This document shows, piece after piece, positions 34,400-45,854 of a stretch of 64,000 bases of DNA. Origin of the DNA: Streptomyces barkulensis (GTDB taxonomy: Bacteria; Actinomycetota; Actinomycetes; Streptomycetales; Streptomycetaceae); contig NZ_PGSG01000061.1 in NCBI RefSeq assembly GCF_002843305.1, forward strand, positions 1 to 64,000. Direction: 5' to 3'. The position numbers were made by a program, and so were the translations under genes. The notes below the pieces were generated by a model, which searched no databases, was not told the origin of the DNA, and saw only the letters and a list, made by a program, of their open reading frames with translations. Position 1 is the first letter of the stretch; each line of letters starts with the position of its first letter.

Positions 34400-35200
34400 C
34401 TACCGCCGTCCGAGGGCCCGCACCGGGGCGGCCCGCGGACGGCCGGCGGCAGTGGCGGCTGCGGCGGGCGACCGGGCGGGGAGGGTGGAGCGGCCCAGTT
34501 CGTGGAGGACGGCGGCCCTCTCCCTGGGCCCCGGCGGCTCGCGCAGGGCGCGTTCCAGGCAGCGCCGGGCCGCCTCCGGCGCTCCGGCGCTCAGGTACTC
34601 GGCGGCGGCCTCGCGCAGGGTGGCGACGACGGCCGGGTCGCCCTCGGGGTGGACCTCCAGCAGATGGCGCGCGGCGGCCGTGGGGCCGTACCCCGCGCCC
34701 ACGACGACCGCGGCGGCCTGGCCGTGGAGGGCGACGCGCAGGGCGGGCGGGATGGACCGGTGGACGGCGGTGGCGGTCAGCGGATGGGAGAAGCGCAGCG
34801 GCCGCCCCTCCTCACCGCCGGTGAGGACACGGGCGGCGGTCAGCCGGGCACGGGCCCGGGCCGCCTCCCCCGGCCCCAGGGCGGCGACGTCCGCGGCGAG
34901 CGAGGGGGCCGCCTCGGTGCCGAGCACCGCGGCGGCCCAGGCCAGCCGTACGGCGGGGGCACCCAGGCGTTCCAGGTGCTCGACGAGTCCGCTGTCCCGG
35001 CCGGTTCCCGCGGCCGCGGGAACCGGCCGGACGGGCCGTGCGGCGGTGCGGGAGGGCGCTTCCCGCTCCTGCTCGTCCCCGCGCGCCGGCCGTACGGTGC
35101 GGCCGCGCGCGACGGCGCGTCTTCGGGCCCCGGCCGGCCCGGTCGGCGCGTCGTCCGGCTCCCCGAGCCCGGACTCCCTGTCGAACATCGCCCGCTGCAT
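34400..35200 (-). pseudogene. remnant of a LuxR-type LAL regulator
   Basis: An open frame of up to 267 codons keeps an N-terminal 'MQRAMFDRESGLGE', like the start of large ATP-binding LuxR (LAL) regulators, then a disordered Arg/Pro/Ala-rich stretch, then the middle helical part typical of LALs: 'RLAWAAAVLG', 'LRFSHPLTATAVHRSIPP', 'ARHLLEVHPEGDPAVVATL' and 'EAARRCLERAL'. The P-loop ATPase segment and the C-terminal LuxR helix-turn-helix are missing. It therefore looks like a deletion remnant, possibly of a pathway regulator for the adjacent terpene gene. Whether it is still expressed is unknown. Confidence 0.6.
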
Positions 35201-35502
35201 GCGCCCCTGCTCTTCGTCCGCCGCCACGGCTGCCGCTTCACCACTTCCGCGGCAGGTGGTGGAGAGCGTACGCCGGTGTGAACCGGATGCGGTGCTCCTG
35301 ACCGATTTCCCTTCCGGAGGAGCGCCGTTTCGGGTAATGACGCTCGACGCCCCCGCGCACACTCCCCGTGCCGGAGGGAGCACGGAGTGTCCCCGGCACT
35401 CTTGACCGGCAACTGCCTTTGTCCAAGGGTGGGTCGGCGTGTGCGCCCGTCATTCTCACCACCGCGCTCACCACCGCGCTCACCGCTCGACAGGGAGGCG
35501 TC
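35201..35502. promoter_or_regulatory. region upstream of the terpene synthase
   Basis: This 302-bp divergent gap contains a TTGACC at about 35404 that could be a -35 for the terpene synthase. CACCGCGCT is repeated at about 35459-35480. The GGGAGG ribosome binding site lies at about 35493. No gene is seen. Confidence 0.4.
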
Positions 35503-36636
35503 ATGCCCGTGACCGAAGCCGGCGCCGACGGGGACACCGCCGGGCGGGAGGGCCTGCTGCGGCGGACGGCTCGCCTGGAGATACCCTTCCGCGGCGCCGT
35601 CAGCCCCGCTGTCGGCAAGGCCAGGCTCCACACTCTCCGGTGGCTCAAGGACTTCGGACTGCTCACCGGGGAAGCGGCGCTGGAGGAGTACGACGCCCTT
35701 CGGCTGGAGCGGGCGATGGCCCGCTTCTATCCCCGGGCCGCCGAGGAGGATCTGATGCTGGCCACCGACGTCAACGGCTGGTTCTTCGTCTTCGACGACC
35801 GGTTGGACGCGCCCTTGGGGCGGCGGCCGCACGAGGTCACCCGCCTCGTGGAGCGCCTGACCCGTGTCATGGACGGGCGGGAACCGCCGTCCGGAGCCCC
35901 CGCGGACCCGCTGGCCGAGAGCTTCCGCGACCTGTGGCACCGGATCACCCAGGGGATGCCGCCGGTGTGGCGGGAGCGCTTCCGCAGGCACTGGCACGGC
36001 TATCTGCTGGCCCACCGCAGGGAGGCCCTCAACCGCTCCGGGGACCGGCTGCCCACGGTGGAGGAGTTCCTGACGGCCAGGCGGCACACCATCGGCATAC
36101 AACCCTGCCTGGACCTGGCCGAACGCTGCGGCCACTACACCCTGCCGTCCGCGCTGCACGGCGGCCACCCGCTGGAGGAGATGCGGCGGATCACCGGCGA
36201 CGTGGCGATCTTCGTCAACGACATCGTCTCGCTGGACAAGGAACTGGCCGCCGGCGACGTCAACAACACCGTCGTCCTCCTGCGGCACGACACCGGTCGC
36301 CCGCTCCGGGACTGCGTACGGGAGATCAGCGCCGCCGCCAACGGGCGGGTCGCCCGTTTCCGGGAGCTCGCCACGCGCCTGCCCGGCCTGCTGGAGGCCG
36401 CGGGCGTGCCCCGTAGGACACGAGCACATGTGGAGGACTACGCCGACGGCATGCGCAACGTGATGCGCGGCAACCTCGACTGGTCCCTGGAGAGCCGTCG
36501 CTACGACGACGCCGGGGTCGCCGCCGTCAGCGGCGGACGCCTGCGCCCGTGGGCCCGCCCGCCGGAGGCGGGTGCGCCGGAACACGAGACCGGTGCGGGG
36601 GCCGGGGCCGGGGCGGCGGACACGGTGCGGTCATGA
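35503..36636 (+). CDS. class I terpene synthase
   Basis: The 377-aa protein is a bacterial class I terpene cyclase, expected to ionise farnesyl or another linear prenyl diphosphate and cyclise it. Both metal-binding motifs are intact: DDRLD at 98-102 (D-D-x-x-D) and N239-D-I-V-S243-L-D-K-E247 (the NSE triad). The Arg-Tyr pair at 333-334, which senses diphosphate, is also present. ATG 35503 has GGGAGG upstream. Its stop overlaps the start of the next gene as ATGA. No prenyl transferase or cytochrome P450 is adjacent, so the product may be the free hydrocarbon or alcohol. The product cannot be read from sequence. Confidence 0.92.
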   Translation: MPVTEAGADGDTAGREGLLRRTARLEIPFRGAVSPAVGKARLHTLRWLKDFGLLTGEAALEEYDALRLERAMARFYPRAAEEDLMLATDVNGWFFVFDDRLDAPLGRRPHEVTRLVERLTRVMDGREPPSGAPADPLAESFRDLWHRITQGMPPVWRERFRRHWHGYLLAHRREALNRSGDRLPTVEEFLTARRHTIGIQPCLDLAERCGHYTLPSALHGGHPLEEMRRITGDVAIFVNDIVSLDKELAAGDVNNTVVLLRHDTGRPLRDCVREISAAANGRVARFRELATRLPGLLEAAGVPRRTRAHVEDYADGMRNVMRGNLDWSLESRRYDDAGVAAVSGGRLRPWARPPEAGAPEHETGAGAGAGAADTVRS

Positions 36637-37399
36637 CGGATGCGACGGGGCGGCCGGACGGCGGGGCGACGGTCGATCTCTGGCGCGCGGGCCTGACCCG
36701 CGTTCCCGAACAGGTGTGGGAGCGCCGGGAGTCGCGTGTGCTGATCCTCGCGGACAACGCGCTCACCGGCCTCCCGCCGCGGACCGGCCTCCCGCCGCGG
36801 ATCGGCCGGCTGCGGCGCCTGCGCACCCTCGACCTCGGCCACAACGCGCTCACCTCCCTGCCCGAGGAGATCGGGAGCTGACGGATCTGGACGGCTGCCT
36901 CTAACTCCACGACAACCGGCTCACCGCGCTGCCGCGCTCACTGGGGCGGCTGCGCTCGCTGACGTATCCGAACGTGGGCGACAACCCGCTGGGCGCGCTG
37001 CCCGAGGAGTTCGGCGGCATGGCGGGGCTGGTGGAACTGCGGGCCCAGCGGTGCGGGCGGCGGGAGCTGCCGGCCTCGCTCGGGCGGCTCACCGCGCTGC
37101 GGGAGCTGTGGCTGCGCGGGAACGCCCTGGTCTCGCTGCCCGCCTCCTTCTCCCGGCTGCGGGAGCTGCGCGAGGTGGAACTGCGCGAGAACGCCCTGGA
37201 GGAGGTGCCCGGGGCGTTGCGCGGCCTGCCGCGGCTGCGCCGCCTGGACCTGCGGGGCAACCGGCTGCGCACGGTGCCGCCCTGGCTGGGGCGGGAGCTG
37301 TCCGCGCTGGAGAAGCTGGATCTGCGCTGGAACGGGACGGTGGTCGATCCGGGGCTGGTGGGGGAGCTGGAGCGGCGTGGCTGCGTGGTGCTCCGTTAG
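36633..37399 (+). pseudogene. leucine-rich-repeat protein gene, frameshifted and interrupted
   Basis: The first part (36633-36881) encodes a leucine-rich repeat start ending 'LTSLPEEIGS', and a second frame from about 36878 to 37399 continues the repeats ('LRSLTYPNVGDNPLGALPEE', 'LRELWLRGNALVSLPAS'). The frames join if one G is restored in the ATCGGGAGCTG stretch near 36875. In the restored frame a TAA at 36902-36904 replaces the expected Tyr codon in a 'CLYLHDN'-type repeat. An 18-bp tandem duplication lies at 36765-36800. The intact gene would encode about 255 residues. The ATGA overlap with the terpene synthase implies they were once co-translated. Confidence 0.85.
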
Positions 37400-37493
37400 G
37401 CGGGCGGCCCGCCCGGAACGCCCGTCCGCCATGCCGCGGGGGTTGACGGACGGCACGCCCGGGAAGAAGGTTCCAGCGTTCTCCCGATCCGCT

Positions 37494-37506
37494 GAAAGAT
37501 TCTTTC
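37494..37506. promoter_or_regulatory. candidate operator GAAAGATTCTTTC
   Basis: A 13-bp palindrome with 6-bp arms around a central T lies 15 bp before the start codon of the serine hydrolase. It is AT-rich in a GC-rich background. The shape recalls RpiR/MurR-type sites linked to amino-sugar or muropeptide genes, but I have not matched it to a known motif. Confidence 0.5.
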
Positions 37507-37521
37507 CCGAAGGGGCGCGGT

Positions 37522-39450
37522 ATGACAGGTTCGGCACGGGATCGCACACCGGGCCCGGCGCCCGCTTCCGGCCCCGACGCGGGCGGGGGCGGGGCCGGGG
37601 GTATCGGCCGGCGGCAACTCGGTCTGAGAGCGCTCGCGCTCGGCGGCGGCCTGGCCCTGGCCTCGGCTCCCGTGGCGGCGGCCCGTGCCCGGGGCGGGCG
37701 CACCCTCGCCGCCGGCGGGCACGCGCCCGTCCTGCGCCGCGGCTCCGCGCGGCGTGCCGGACTGCTGGAGCCGCACCTGCGGCATCTGGTGGAGGACGCG
37801 CGGGCCTTCCTGGGCCCCTCCCCCGAGCACCCCTGGTACGCGGGCGCGGTCCTGCTGGCCGGACGCGGCGGCACCGTCGCCCTCCACGAGGCCATCGGCC
37901 ACGCGGTGCGCTACTCGGCCTACGACGAGGCCACCGGCACCGGCGTGGAACTCCCCGCCGGCGAACAGCTCCCCGCCACCCCGGAGACCGTCTACGACCT
38001 GGCCTCCGTCTCCAAGCTGTTCACCGCGATCCTGGCCGTGCGGCAGATGGAGCGCGGCGCCCTGGAGCTGGAGGGCAAGGTCGCCTCCTACCTGCCGGAG
38101 TTCGGCGCGGCGGGCAAGGACAAGATCACCCTGCTGCACCTGCTCACCCACACCTCCGGGCTGGCCGCCTGGCTCCCGCTGTACGCCGAGCCCACCCGGG
38201 AGGACCGGCTGCGGCGGCTGTGGCGGGAGGAGCCCCTGGACCCGCCGGGCACGGTCTACCGCTACTCCGACCTCAATCTGATCACCCTTCAGCTCGTACT
38301 GGAGCGGGTCACCGGCAAGGGGCTGGACACGCTGCTGCGCGAGGACGTCACCGGACCGCTGGGCATGCGGTGGACCCGCTACAACCCGCCCGCCTCCTGG
38401 AGGCCGCGCATCGCCGCCACCGAGGACGCCCGCCGCCCCTGGTCGGGCCTGGACCGGGGCATGGTGCACGGTGAGGTCCACGACGAGAACGCGTACGCCT
38501 TCGGCGGTGTGGCCGGCCACGCCGGGGTCTTCTCCCGCGCCTGGGACCTGGCCGTGCTGTGCCGCACGCTGCTGAACGGCGGCGCGTACGGCAGCGCCCG
38601 GGTCCTGGAGCCGGAGTCGGTGGACCTGCTCTTCCGCGACTTCAACACCGCATTCCCCGGCGACGAGCACGGCCTGGGTTTCGAGCTGTACCAGCACTGG
38701 TTCATGGGCGCCATGGCGACCCCCCGCACCGCCGGGCACACCGGCTTCACGGGCACCTGCCTGGTGCTGGATCCGACCACCGACACCTTCCTGGTGCTGC
38801 TGGGCAACTCCGTCCACCCGGTGCGCACCTGGCGCTCCGGCAGCGCACCGCGCGTGGCGGCGGCCACCCGCCTGGCCCGGGCCGTGCCGGTGCGCCCCGC
38901 CGACGGGCGCGAGGCCTGGTTCTCGGGGATGGCGAGCGGCGCCTCGGCCGTGCTCGCCCTGCCCGAGGTGACTCTCGACGGGAGCGACGGGAGCGACGGG
39001 AGCGGTGGAGCGGAGGACGGAGCGGGCGGAGCGGGCGGAGCGGGCGGAGCGGGCGGCGGTACGGGTGCCCGGCTGAGCTTCTCGGTGTGGTGGGACACCG
39101 AGCGCGCCTTCGACGTCCTGCGTCTGGAGGCGTCCGGCGACGGCGGCGCATGGGAGCCGGTGCCGTTCACCACCTCCCGCCCCGGCCAGGCCCCGGTACA
39201 GCGCCCGGAAGGGGCGCTGCACGGCTTCTCCGGGCGGGTCTGGCACCGGGCTCTGGCGGATCTGGACGCCTGGCGCGGCCGGGCGGTGCGGCTGCGCTGG
39301 CGGTACACCACCGACGCCCGCTACGTGGGGCGCGGCGCGTACGTCGACGGCGTCCGGATCGAGGACGGCGGGCGCACCGTGTTCGACGGCTCGCGGCGCC
39401 GGGACGCCGGCCGTGTCACGGCCGACGGCTGGTCGCTCTCGGCGGACTGA
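37522..39450 (+). CDS. exported beta-lactamase-family serine hydrolase
   Basis: The 642-aa protein begins with a twin-arginine signal ('GRRQLGLRALALGGGLALA'). The class C beta-lactamase/PBP4-like domain at about 70-470 has the catalytic S162-V-S-K165, Y248-S-D and 'GHTGFTG' (the H/K-T-G motif). The last 130 residues, after a Gly/Ala/Ser-rich linker, form a beta-rich domain ('DVLRLEASGDGGAWEPV'). Enzymes of this class act as esterases, D-Ala-D-Ala peptidases or muropeptide hydrolases. ATG 37522 follows AAGGGG. Confidence 0.88.
   Translation: MTGSARDRTPGPAPASGPDAGGGGAGGIGRRQLGLRALALGGGLALASAPVAAARARGGRTLAAGGHAPVLRRGSARRAGLLEPHLRHLVEDARAFLGPSPEHPWYAGAVLLAGRGGTVALHEAIGHAVRYSAYDEATGTGVELPAGEQLPATPETVYDLASVSKLFTAILAVRQMERGALELEGKVASYLPEFGAAGKDKITLLHLLTHTSGLAAWLPLYAEPTREDRLRRLWREEPLDPPGTVYRYSDLNLITLQLVLERVTGKGLDTLLREDVTGPLGMRWTRYNPPASWRPRIAATEDARRPWSGLDRGMVHGEVHDENAYAFGGVAGHAGVFSRAWDLAVLCRTLLNGGAYGSARVLEPESVDLLFRDFNTAFPGDEHGLGFELYQHWFMGAMATPRTAGHTGFTGTCLVLDPTTDTFLVLLGNSVHPVRTWRSGSAPRVAAATRLARAVPVRPADGREAWFSGMASGASAVLALPEVTLDGSDGSDGSGGAEDGAGGAGGAGGAGGGTGARLSFSVWWDTERAFDVLRLEASGDGGAWEPVPFTTSRPGQAPVQRPEGALHGFSGRVWHRALADLDAWRGRAVRLRWRYTTDARYVGRGAYVDGVRIEDGGRTVFDGSRRRDAGRVTADGWSLSAD
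38978..39060. repeat. low-complexity linker repeats in the serine hydrolase gene
   Basis: GACGGGAGC-type 9-bp units are followed by four GCGGGCGGA units. They encode a Gly/Ser/Asp then Gly/Ala linker between the catalytic and C-terminal domains, and are likely to vary in length between strains. Confidence 0.8.
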
Positions 39451-39501
39451 CGCCCCGTCACCGGCGTACCCGCCGGAACCCGCCCGGCGGGCCGGCGGCC
39501 G

Positions 39502-39795
39502 TCAGGTGATGTGCACGGTGGCCAGGTCGGCGAGCCCCGAGACGGTGAGGACGGGGTCCAGCAGCGGCGGGGCGATCAGTTCCAGGCGGTCGGCGTGGGC
39601 GAACAGTGCCGCCAGCCCGGCGCTGTCCAGGTAGTCCACGGCGGTGAGGTCCACCACCAGCCGTCCGCCTCCGGCGGCCCGGTCCACCGCGGCCCGGAAC
39701 TCGCCGACGTTGCTCATGTCGATCTCGCCCTCGGCCACGAGGACCGGGGTGCCGTCGGGACGCCGCTGGTCGGTGAGTGTCAGGAGAGTGGTCAA
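39502..39795 (-). CDS. STAS domain anti-sigma factor antagonist
   Basis: The 97-aa protein is a single STAS domain of the RsbV/SpoIIAA type. The phosphorylatable serine lies in '[11 protein letters not shown]' and the strand before it reads 'RLVVDLTAV'. In its dephosphorylated form such a protein binds an RsbW-like kinase and frees a sigma factor. It starts at TTG 39795, where TTGA overlaps the stop of the hybrid phosphatase gene, so the two are translationally coupled. The phosphatase domain of that neighbour is its likely activator. Confidence 0.85.
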   Translation of the reverse strand: MTTLLTLTDQRRPDGTPVLVAEGEIDMSNVGEFRAAVDRAAGGGRLVVDLTAVDYLDSAGLAALFAHADRLELIAPPLLDPVLTVSGLADLATVHIT

Positions 39796-42700
39796 CGTGT
39801 GGTCCTCACATGCATGTCTACGGTGGTTCCGGCCTCGTCGGTGACGATGTCGACCTGGTCCATGAGCGCGTGAATCAGGATCAGGCCGCGGCCGCGGTGG
39901 GCGCTTGCCCCGGACTGCCGGGGCTTCCAGCTCCCGGTGTCGGTGACGGTCAGGTGCAGTGCGTCGGCGCCGGCGACGGCCCTCAGGCGCACGGTCCGGC
40001 CGGGATTGTGGCGGTGGCCGTGCTCGATGGCGTTGGCGCAGGCCTCCCCCGCCGCGACCAGGACCGCCTGTGTCAGGCGTGGTCCGGCGTCCAGTCGCTC
40101 CAGCCAGTCGCGCAGGGCGCCGCGGACGCGGGCGAGCTGGGCGGACTCGGCGGGGAAGGCCACCTCCAGGGGCGCGGGGTGGCGGTAGAGCAGCAGCGCC
40201 ATGTCGTCGTCGTAGCCGCCGGCCGGTTCCAGGCCGGTCCGGATGTCGTCGGCCAGCTTCTCCAGATCCGCGCCGCGCCCGCGCCGGGCGGCGGCCGAGG
40301 CCTCGGCGATGCCCGCGTGCAGCGGGCGGCTGCGGCGCTCGATCAGACCGTCGGTGTACAGCAGCAGGACGGAGGCCGGCGGCATGGTGCGCGTTCCCGT
40401 GGGCCGTGGAAGGCCCGGCCGCACCGCCAGGGGGATGGAGCGGCCCTGGTCGAGCAGTTCGGTGGTGCCGTCCGGGTGGGTCAGGATGCCCGGCGGGTGG
40501 CCGGCGCTGCTGTAGGCCAGCCGGCCGGTCGCGGGGTCGAGCACACCGCAGAAGACGGTGGCGCACAGCGCGCCGGGGATCAGGGCCGCGAACCGGTCGA
40601 GCGCGCTCAGCACCTGGGCCGGGTCGGCGAACTGCAGCAGCAGGGCCCGGCAGGCGCTGCGCAGCTGGCCCATGACGGTGGCGGCCTCCAGACCGCGGCC
40701 GACGCAGTCGCCGACGACGATGCCGATGCGGCCGTCGGGCAGCTCGACGGTGTCGTACCAGTCCCCGCCGACCTCCAGGGGCCGGGCGGCCGGCTCGTAG
40801 CGGACGGCGAACCCCCGCGGGAGGCGGTCGGGTCCGAGAATGGCCCGCTGTAGGGCCAGGGCGGTCTCGCGCTGCTGCTCGAAGGCGTGGACGCGTTGCA
40901 GCATCTGCCCGAGGTAGCCGCCCAGCACGGCCAGCAGGGTGTGGTCCTCGCCTATGAAGGGCCGCTCCCGGCCGGCCTCGACCCACAGCGCCAGCGGCCC
41001 GCCGGGATGCTCCAGGGTGATGCCGATTCCGGCCGGTTCGGCGGTGGCCACGGGGTGCAGGGGGTTGCGTCCGCGCAGGGACTCGACGGCCTCGCGCACC
41101 GGGTCGTCCGCCCGGCCCCACGCGGTGCCGGGCACCGCGGCGACCGGCCGGGGGGCCCGGTCCGGGCCGTCCCAGGCGACGGCCAGGGCGCGGGGGGCCC
41201 GCCACACCCCGCGCAGTTCGTCCAGCGCGGCCCGCAGGGCCTCGGGGACGCTCCCGGCCTCGGACAGCCGCACGCTCAGCGCCGCCAGGGCGGTCTCGCG
41301 CTGGGCGGTGAGCCGTTCGGCGGTGATGTCCCGGAAGGTGCCGACCACCATGCGCCTGCCGGTGTCGGGGTCGCGGACCTCGTTGAAGGAGGCGTACACC
41401 CACAGCCGGTGCCCGTCGCGGTGTTTGACGGGGGTGACGTAGCTGCCCTTCTGCTCGCCCACGACCTGGGCGAAGGCCTTCCCGATGGCCCGGTGGGCCT
41501 CGGGGTCGGTCTCCTCGTCCGGCCACCAGGGGTGCTTGGGCCGGTAGGGGAGGTCCTCCGGTCCGTAGCCGAGGACGTCGGTGAAGGCGGAGTTGATCTC
41601 GACGACGGCGCCCTCCTCGTCGCAGACGAAGAACGCCTCCTGGAGCGAGTCGACCAGTGCGGTGCGCCACTGCGCATGGTGGTTGCGCAGCCTCGACAGC
41701 TTCACCGCCGCCCGCACCCGCGCCAGCAGCTCCGCGGCGGAGAACGGCTTGACCAGGTAGTCGTCGGCGCCCGCCTCCAGCCCCTCGATCGAGGCCTCCT
41801 GGCCGGCCCGGGCCGACAGCAGCAGCACCGGCACCCCGGCGGTGCGGGAGTCGGCGCGCAGCGCCGCCACCAGCTCCAGGCCGCCCATCCGGGGCATCAT
41901 CACATCGCTGACGACCATGTCCGGGGCGTCGGCGCGGACCGACTCCAGGGCCGCCCGCCCGTCGGCGACCGTCGTCACCCGGTAGCCGGGGGTCAGGATC
42001 CGCCGCAGGTACTCGCGCATGTCGGCGTTGTCGTCGGCGATCAGCACCCGGGCCCGCGCCGCCCCGGTGGCCGGCGGCACGGGCTCCTCCCGCCCTGCCT
42101 CCCCCTCCTCTTCCTCGTCCGGCAGCCACCGCAGCGCCTCCTGCAGGTACGGGTCCGCGGCGGACACCGGGAACGGTTCGGCGCCCCGGTCCGCCGAACC
42201 GGCCGGCAGACGGTCCGTCCCGAAGGGCAGGCGGACGGTGAGGACGGTGCCCTCGCCCTCGGTGCTGTCGGCGGTGATGGTGCCGCCGTGCAGGCCGACC
42301 AGCTCCTTCACCAGCGCCAGTCCGATGCCGCTGCCCTCGTTCGAGCGCGCGCGGGCGTTCTCGATGCGGTGGAACCGCTCGAACAGCCGCGGCAGCTCGT
42401 CTCGGGGCACCCCGATGCCGGTGTCGGACACCCGCAGCACCGCCTGTCCGCCCTCGGCCCGCAGCGTCACGCCGATGGAGCCGTCGAAGGTGAACTTCAG
42501 CGCGTTGCTCAGCAGGTTGAGGACCACCTTCTCCCACATGTCGCGGTCGATGTGGACCGGTCCGGGCAGTGCGGGGCAGTCCACGTCGAAGTCCAGACCG
42601 GCCCGCTCCACCGCGGAGCGGAAGACGCTGGCGAGTTCCGCGGTGACGGCCGCCAGGTCCACCGGCTCGAAGCGGGCCCGCATCCGTCCGGCCTCGATGC

Positions 42701-43913
42701 GGGAGAAGTCCAGCAGGGTGTTGACGAGCTTGCCCATGCGCAGCGCGTTGCGGCGGATGACCTCCAGTTCCCCGCCGACCCTCTCACCGGCTCCGGCCAG
42801 CTGCCCGCGCAGTTCCTCCAGCGGGCCCGTGATCAGGGTCAGCGGGGTGCGGAACTCGTGGCTGATGTTGGAGAAGAACGCGGTCTTGGCGCGGTCCAGT
42901 TCGGCGAGCTCCTCGGCCCTGCGCTGCTGGACCTCGTACGCCACGGCTCCGTTGACCAGCGCGGCGGTCTGCCGGGCCACCAGGTCCAAAAAGGCCCGGT
43001 AGCCGTCGTCCAGGACGCGCCCGGCACCGGCGGCGAGGACGATCGCCCCGACCGGCCCCGCCCCGGTCTCGCCCGGCAGCGGCAGGACCACCGCCTGGGT
43101 GGGCGGCCTCTCCCATCCTCCGGACGGCAGCCGCCCGAACCGGCGCACGACGTCCTCCACGACCACCGGCTCGCCGGTGGTCAGCACCTGTTCCAGCGGC
43201 CAGTCGCCGTGGCCGTCCGGCGAGGGCCCCGGGGCGGTGCCGGGCGGGCTGACGGCGGCCGGGACCAGCCCGCCGCCCGGGTCCCGCAGATGGACCGCGG
43301 CGAACGGCACGTCCCGCTGCGCGCGGCCCAGCACCCGGGCGACCAGCCGGCACGCCTCCCCCACGCTGCGGGCGGTGCCCGCCTGGGCGCCCAGGTCCTG
43401 CAGCACGGCGAGCCGCCGCTCGCCCACGACGCGCTCGGTGGTCTCGTTGCACGCGGTGAACACCCCCCGCACCCGGCCCTCGTCGTCGTGCAGGGGGCTG
43501 TAGGAGTACGTCCAGTACGTCTCCTCCAGGTAGCCGTGCCGCTCCATCCTCAGCAGCAGGTCCTCCGACCAGGTGGCCTGCCCGGTCTCCGTCACCGACC
43601 GCAGCATCGGGCCGATGACGTCCCAGATCTCGCCCCACACCTGCCGGCCCGGCCGGGCCAGCGCGGGGTGCTTGTTGCCCAGCAGGTGCTGGTAGGCGTC
43701 GTTGTACAGCAACCGCAGGTCCTCGCCCCACCACAGGAACATGGGGTAGCGGGAGGTCAGACAGATGCGGCAGGCCGTGCGCAGACTCGCCGGCCAGCCG
43801 GCCGGGTCGCCCATCGGGGTGCCCGCCCAGTCGAAGGCGCGCATCCTCCCGGCCATCTCGCCGTGCCCGGGGAAGAGCAGCTCCGGCGGCCCGGTCCCGT
43901 CAGCGTCGCCCAT
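39792..43913 (-). CDS. multidomain hybrid: PAS-GAF-histidine kinase-receiver-PAS-PP2C-ATPase
   Basis: The 1373-aa protein joins two signalling logics. Approximate order: PAS (10-130), GAF (170-320), HisKA/HATPase with '[14 protein letters not shown]', 'LLSNALKF' and 'GSGIGLALV' (330-560), receiver with '[11 protein letters not shown]' and 'VVSDVMMP' (620-735), PAS (740-860), a GAF-like segment, SpoIIE/PP2C with '[13 protein letters not shown]' and '[13 protein letters not shown]' (1010-1225), and an RsbW-like ATPase with '[11 protein letters not shown]' (1240-1365). It can in principle phosphorylate and dephosphorylate STAS partners in response to sensory input. ATG 43913 matches related proteins; GTG 43982 is possible. 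Confidence 0.88.
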   Translation of the reverse strand: MGDADGTGPPELLFPGHGEMAGRMRAFDWAGTPMGDPAGWPASLRTACRICLTSRYPMFLWWGEDLRLLYNDAYQHLLGNKHPALARPGRQVWGEIWDVIGPMLRSVTETGQATWSEDLLLRMERHGYLEETYWTYSYSPLHDDEGRVRGVFTACNETTERVVGERRLAVLQDLGAQAGTARSVGEACRLVARVLGRAQRDVPFAAVHLRDPGGGLVPAAVSPPGTAPGPSPDGHGDWPLEQVLTTGEPVVVEDVVRRFGRLPSGGWERPPTQAVVLPLPGETGAGPVGAIVLAAGAGRVLDDGYRAFLDLVARQTAALVNGAVAYEVQQRRAEELAELDRAKTAFFSNISHEFRTPLTLITGPLEELRGQLAGAGERVGGELEVIRRNALRMGKLVNTLLDFSRIEAGRMRARFEPVDLAAVTAELASVFRSAVERAGLDFDVDCPALPGPVHIDRDMWEKVVLNLLSNALKFTFDGSIGVTLRAEGGQAVLRVSDTGIGVPRDELPRLFERFHRIENARARSNEGSGIGLALVKELVGLHGGTITADSTEGEGTVLTVRLPFGTDRLPAGSADRGAEPFPVSAADPYLQEALRWLPDEEEEGEAGREEPVPPATGAARARVLIADDNADMREYLRRILTPGYRVTTVADGRAALESVRADAPDMVVSDVMMPRMGGLELVAALRADSRTAGVPVLLLSARAGQEASIEGLEAGADDYLVKPFSAAELLARVRAAVKLSRLRNHHAQWRTALVDSLQEAFFVCDEEGAVVEINSAFTDVLGYGPEDLPYRPKHPWWPDEETDPEAHRAIGKAFAQVVGEQKGSYVTPVKHRDGHRLWVYASFNEVRDPDTGRRMVVGTFRDITAERLTAQRETALAALSVRLSEAGSVPEALRAALDELRGVWRAPRALAVAWDGPDRAPRPVAAVPGTAWGRADDPVREAVESLRGRNPLHPVATAEPAGIGITLEHPGGPLALWVEAGRERPFIGEDHTLLAVLGGYLGQMLQRVHAFEQQRETALALQRAILGPDRLPRGFAVRYEPAARPLEVGGDWYDTVELPDGRIGIVVGDCVGRGLEAATVMGQLRSACRALLLQFADPAQVLSALDRFAALIPGALCATVFCGVLDPATGRLAYSSAGHPPGILTHPDGTTELLDQGRSIPLAVRPGLPRPTGTRTMPPASVLLLYTDGLIERRSRPLHAGIAEASAAARRGRGADLEKLADDIRTGLEPAGGYDDDMALLLYRHPAPLEVAFPAESAQLARVRGALRDWLERLDAGPRLTQAVLVAAGEACANAIEHGHRHNPGRTVRLRAVAGADALHLTVTDTGSWKPRQSGASAHRGRGLILIHALMDQVDIVTDEAGTTVDMHVRTTR

Positions 43914-44511
43914 CGCCTCTGCCCTCCTCGCCCGCCGCGCGCCCCGCGGTCCCGCCTCACCGGTGCGCATATCCACTGGCACGGCGACGATGCGCCGTGA
44001 CCGGTCCCGTAGGATAAACGCGGCCGGTCACGGCCTGCGGCGCGGTCGGGCCGCAGGGTTCACCCGCTCCTGGAGCGGGCAGTCGATCAGCGTCCCCGCG
44101 GATCCACGCCCCGGGGAAACCCGCCTCCGGCGCCGCCCCGCCCCTCAGGCCGTGCCGGGGAGAACGACCGGACCGACCAGCGCGTACAGGAGAACGGGTG
44201 CCCGACCGAGATCTGACCGTCACGCTGCGCTCCCACCCCGCAGGCCCCTGTCTGCTGGAGGTGTCCGGCGAGCTGGACCACCACACGGCCGACCGGATGC
44301 GCCAGGCGCTCAACGAGCTGCCCCGCGACCGCGGAACCGCGGTCGTCATCGACCTGTCCGGCCTGGTCTACTGCGACTCCAGCGGCATCACCGTGCTGAT
44401 CACGGCCTACCACCTCACCCAGGCCGTCGGCGGCAGCCTGGCGCTGGCCGGTCTGGACGAGGACATCATGCGTGTCTTCGGGATCGTCGGGCTGGACCAG
44501 ATCTTCGACTT

Positions 44512-45609
<1,098 letters not shown>

Positions 45610-45854
45610 CGCGCGCCGCCGCCCCCTCTCGCCCGTGCCGCCCCCCGGCCCGTCCAGTATGGGCCCTTCCCCGGCCGGGCGGTAAGGCGGTGGTCCGCTG
45701 CCGGGGCGTGCCGGGGCATACCGGGGTACGCCTGAGCGCTGCCGCGGGGCGCGCCGGGGTTTCGGCACGGGCGGTGCGGCAACTGCGGACCGGGACGGTT
45801 CGCCCCGAACGTGCCGGCGAGCCGGGCCGGTCCGTCCACCACCAGGAGGCGCCG

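Noticed and set aside
40887..44000. 1037-codon plus-strand frame opposite the hybrid phosphatase
   Set aside because: Antisense shadow; the minus-strand frame has all catalytic motifs.
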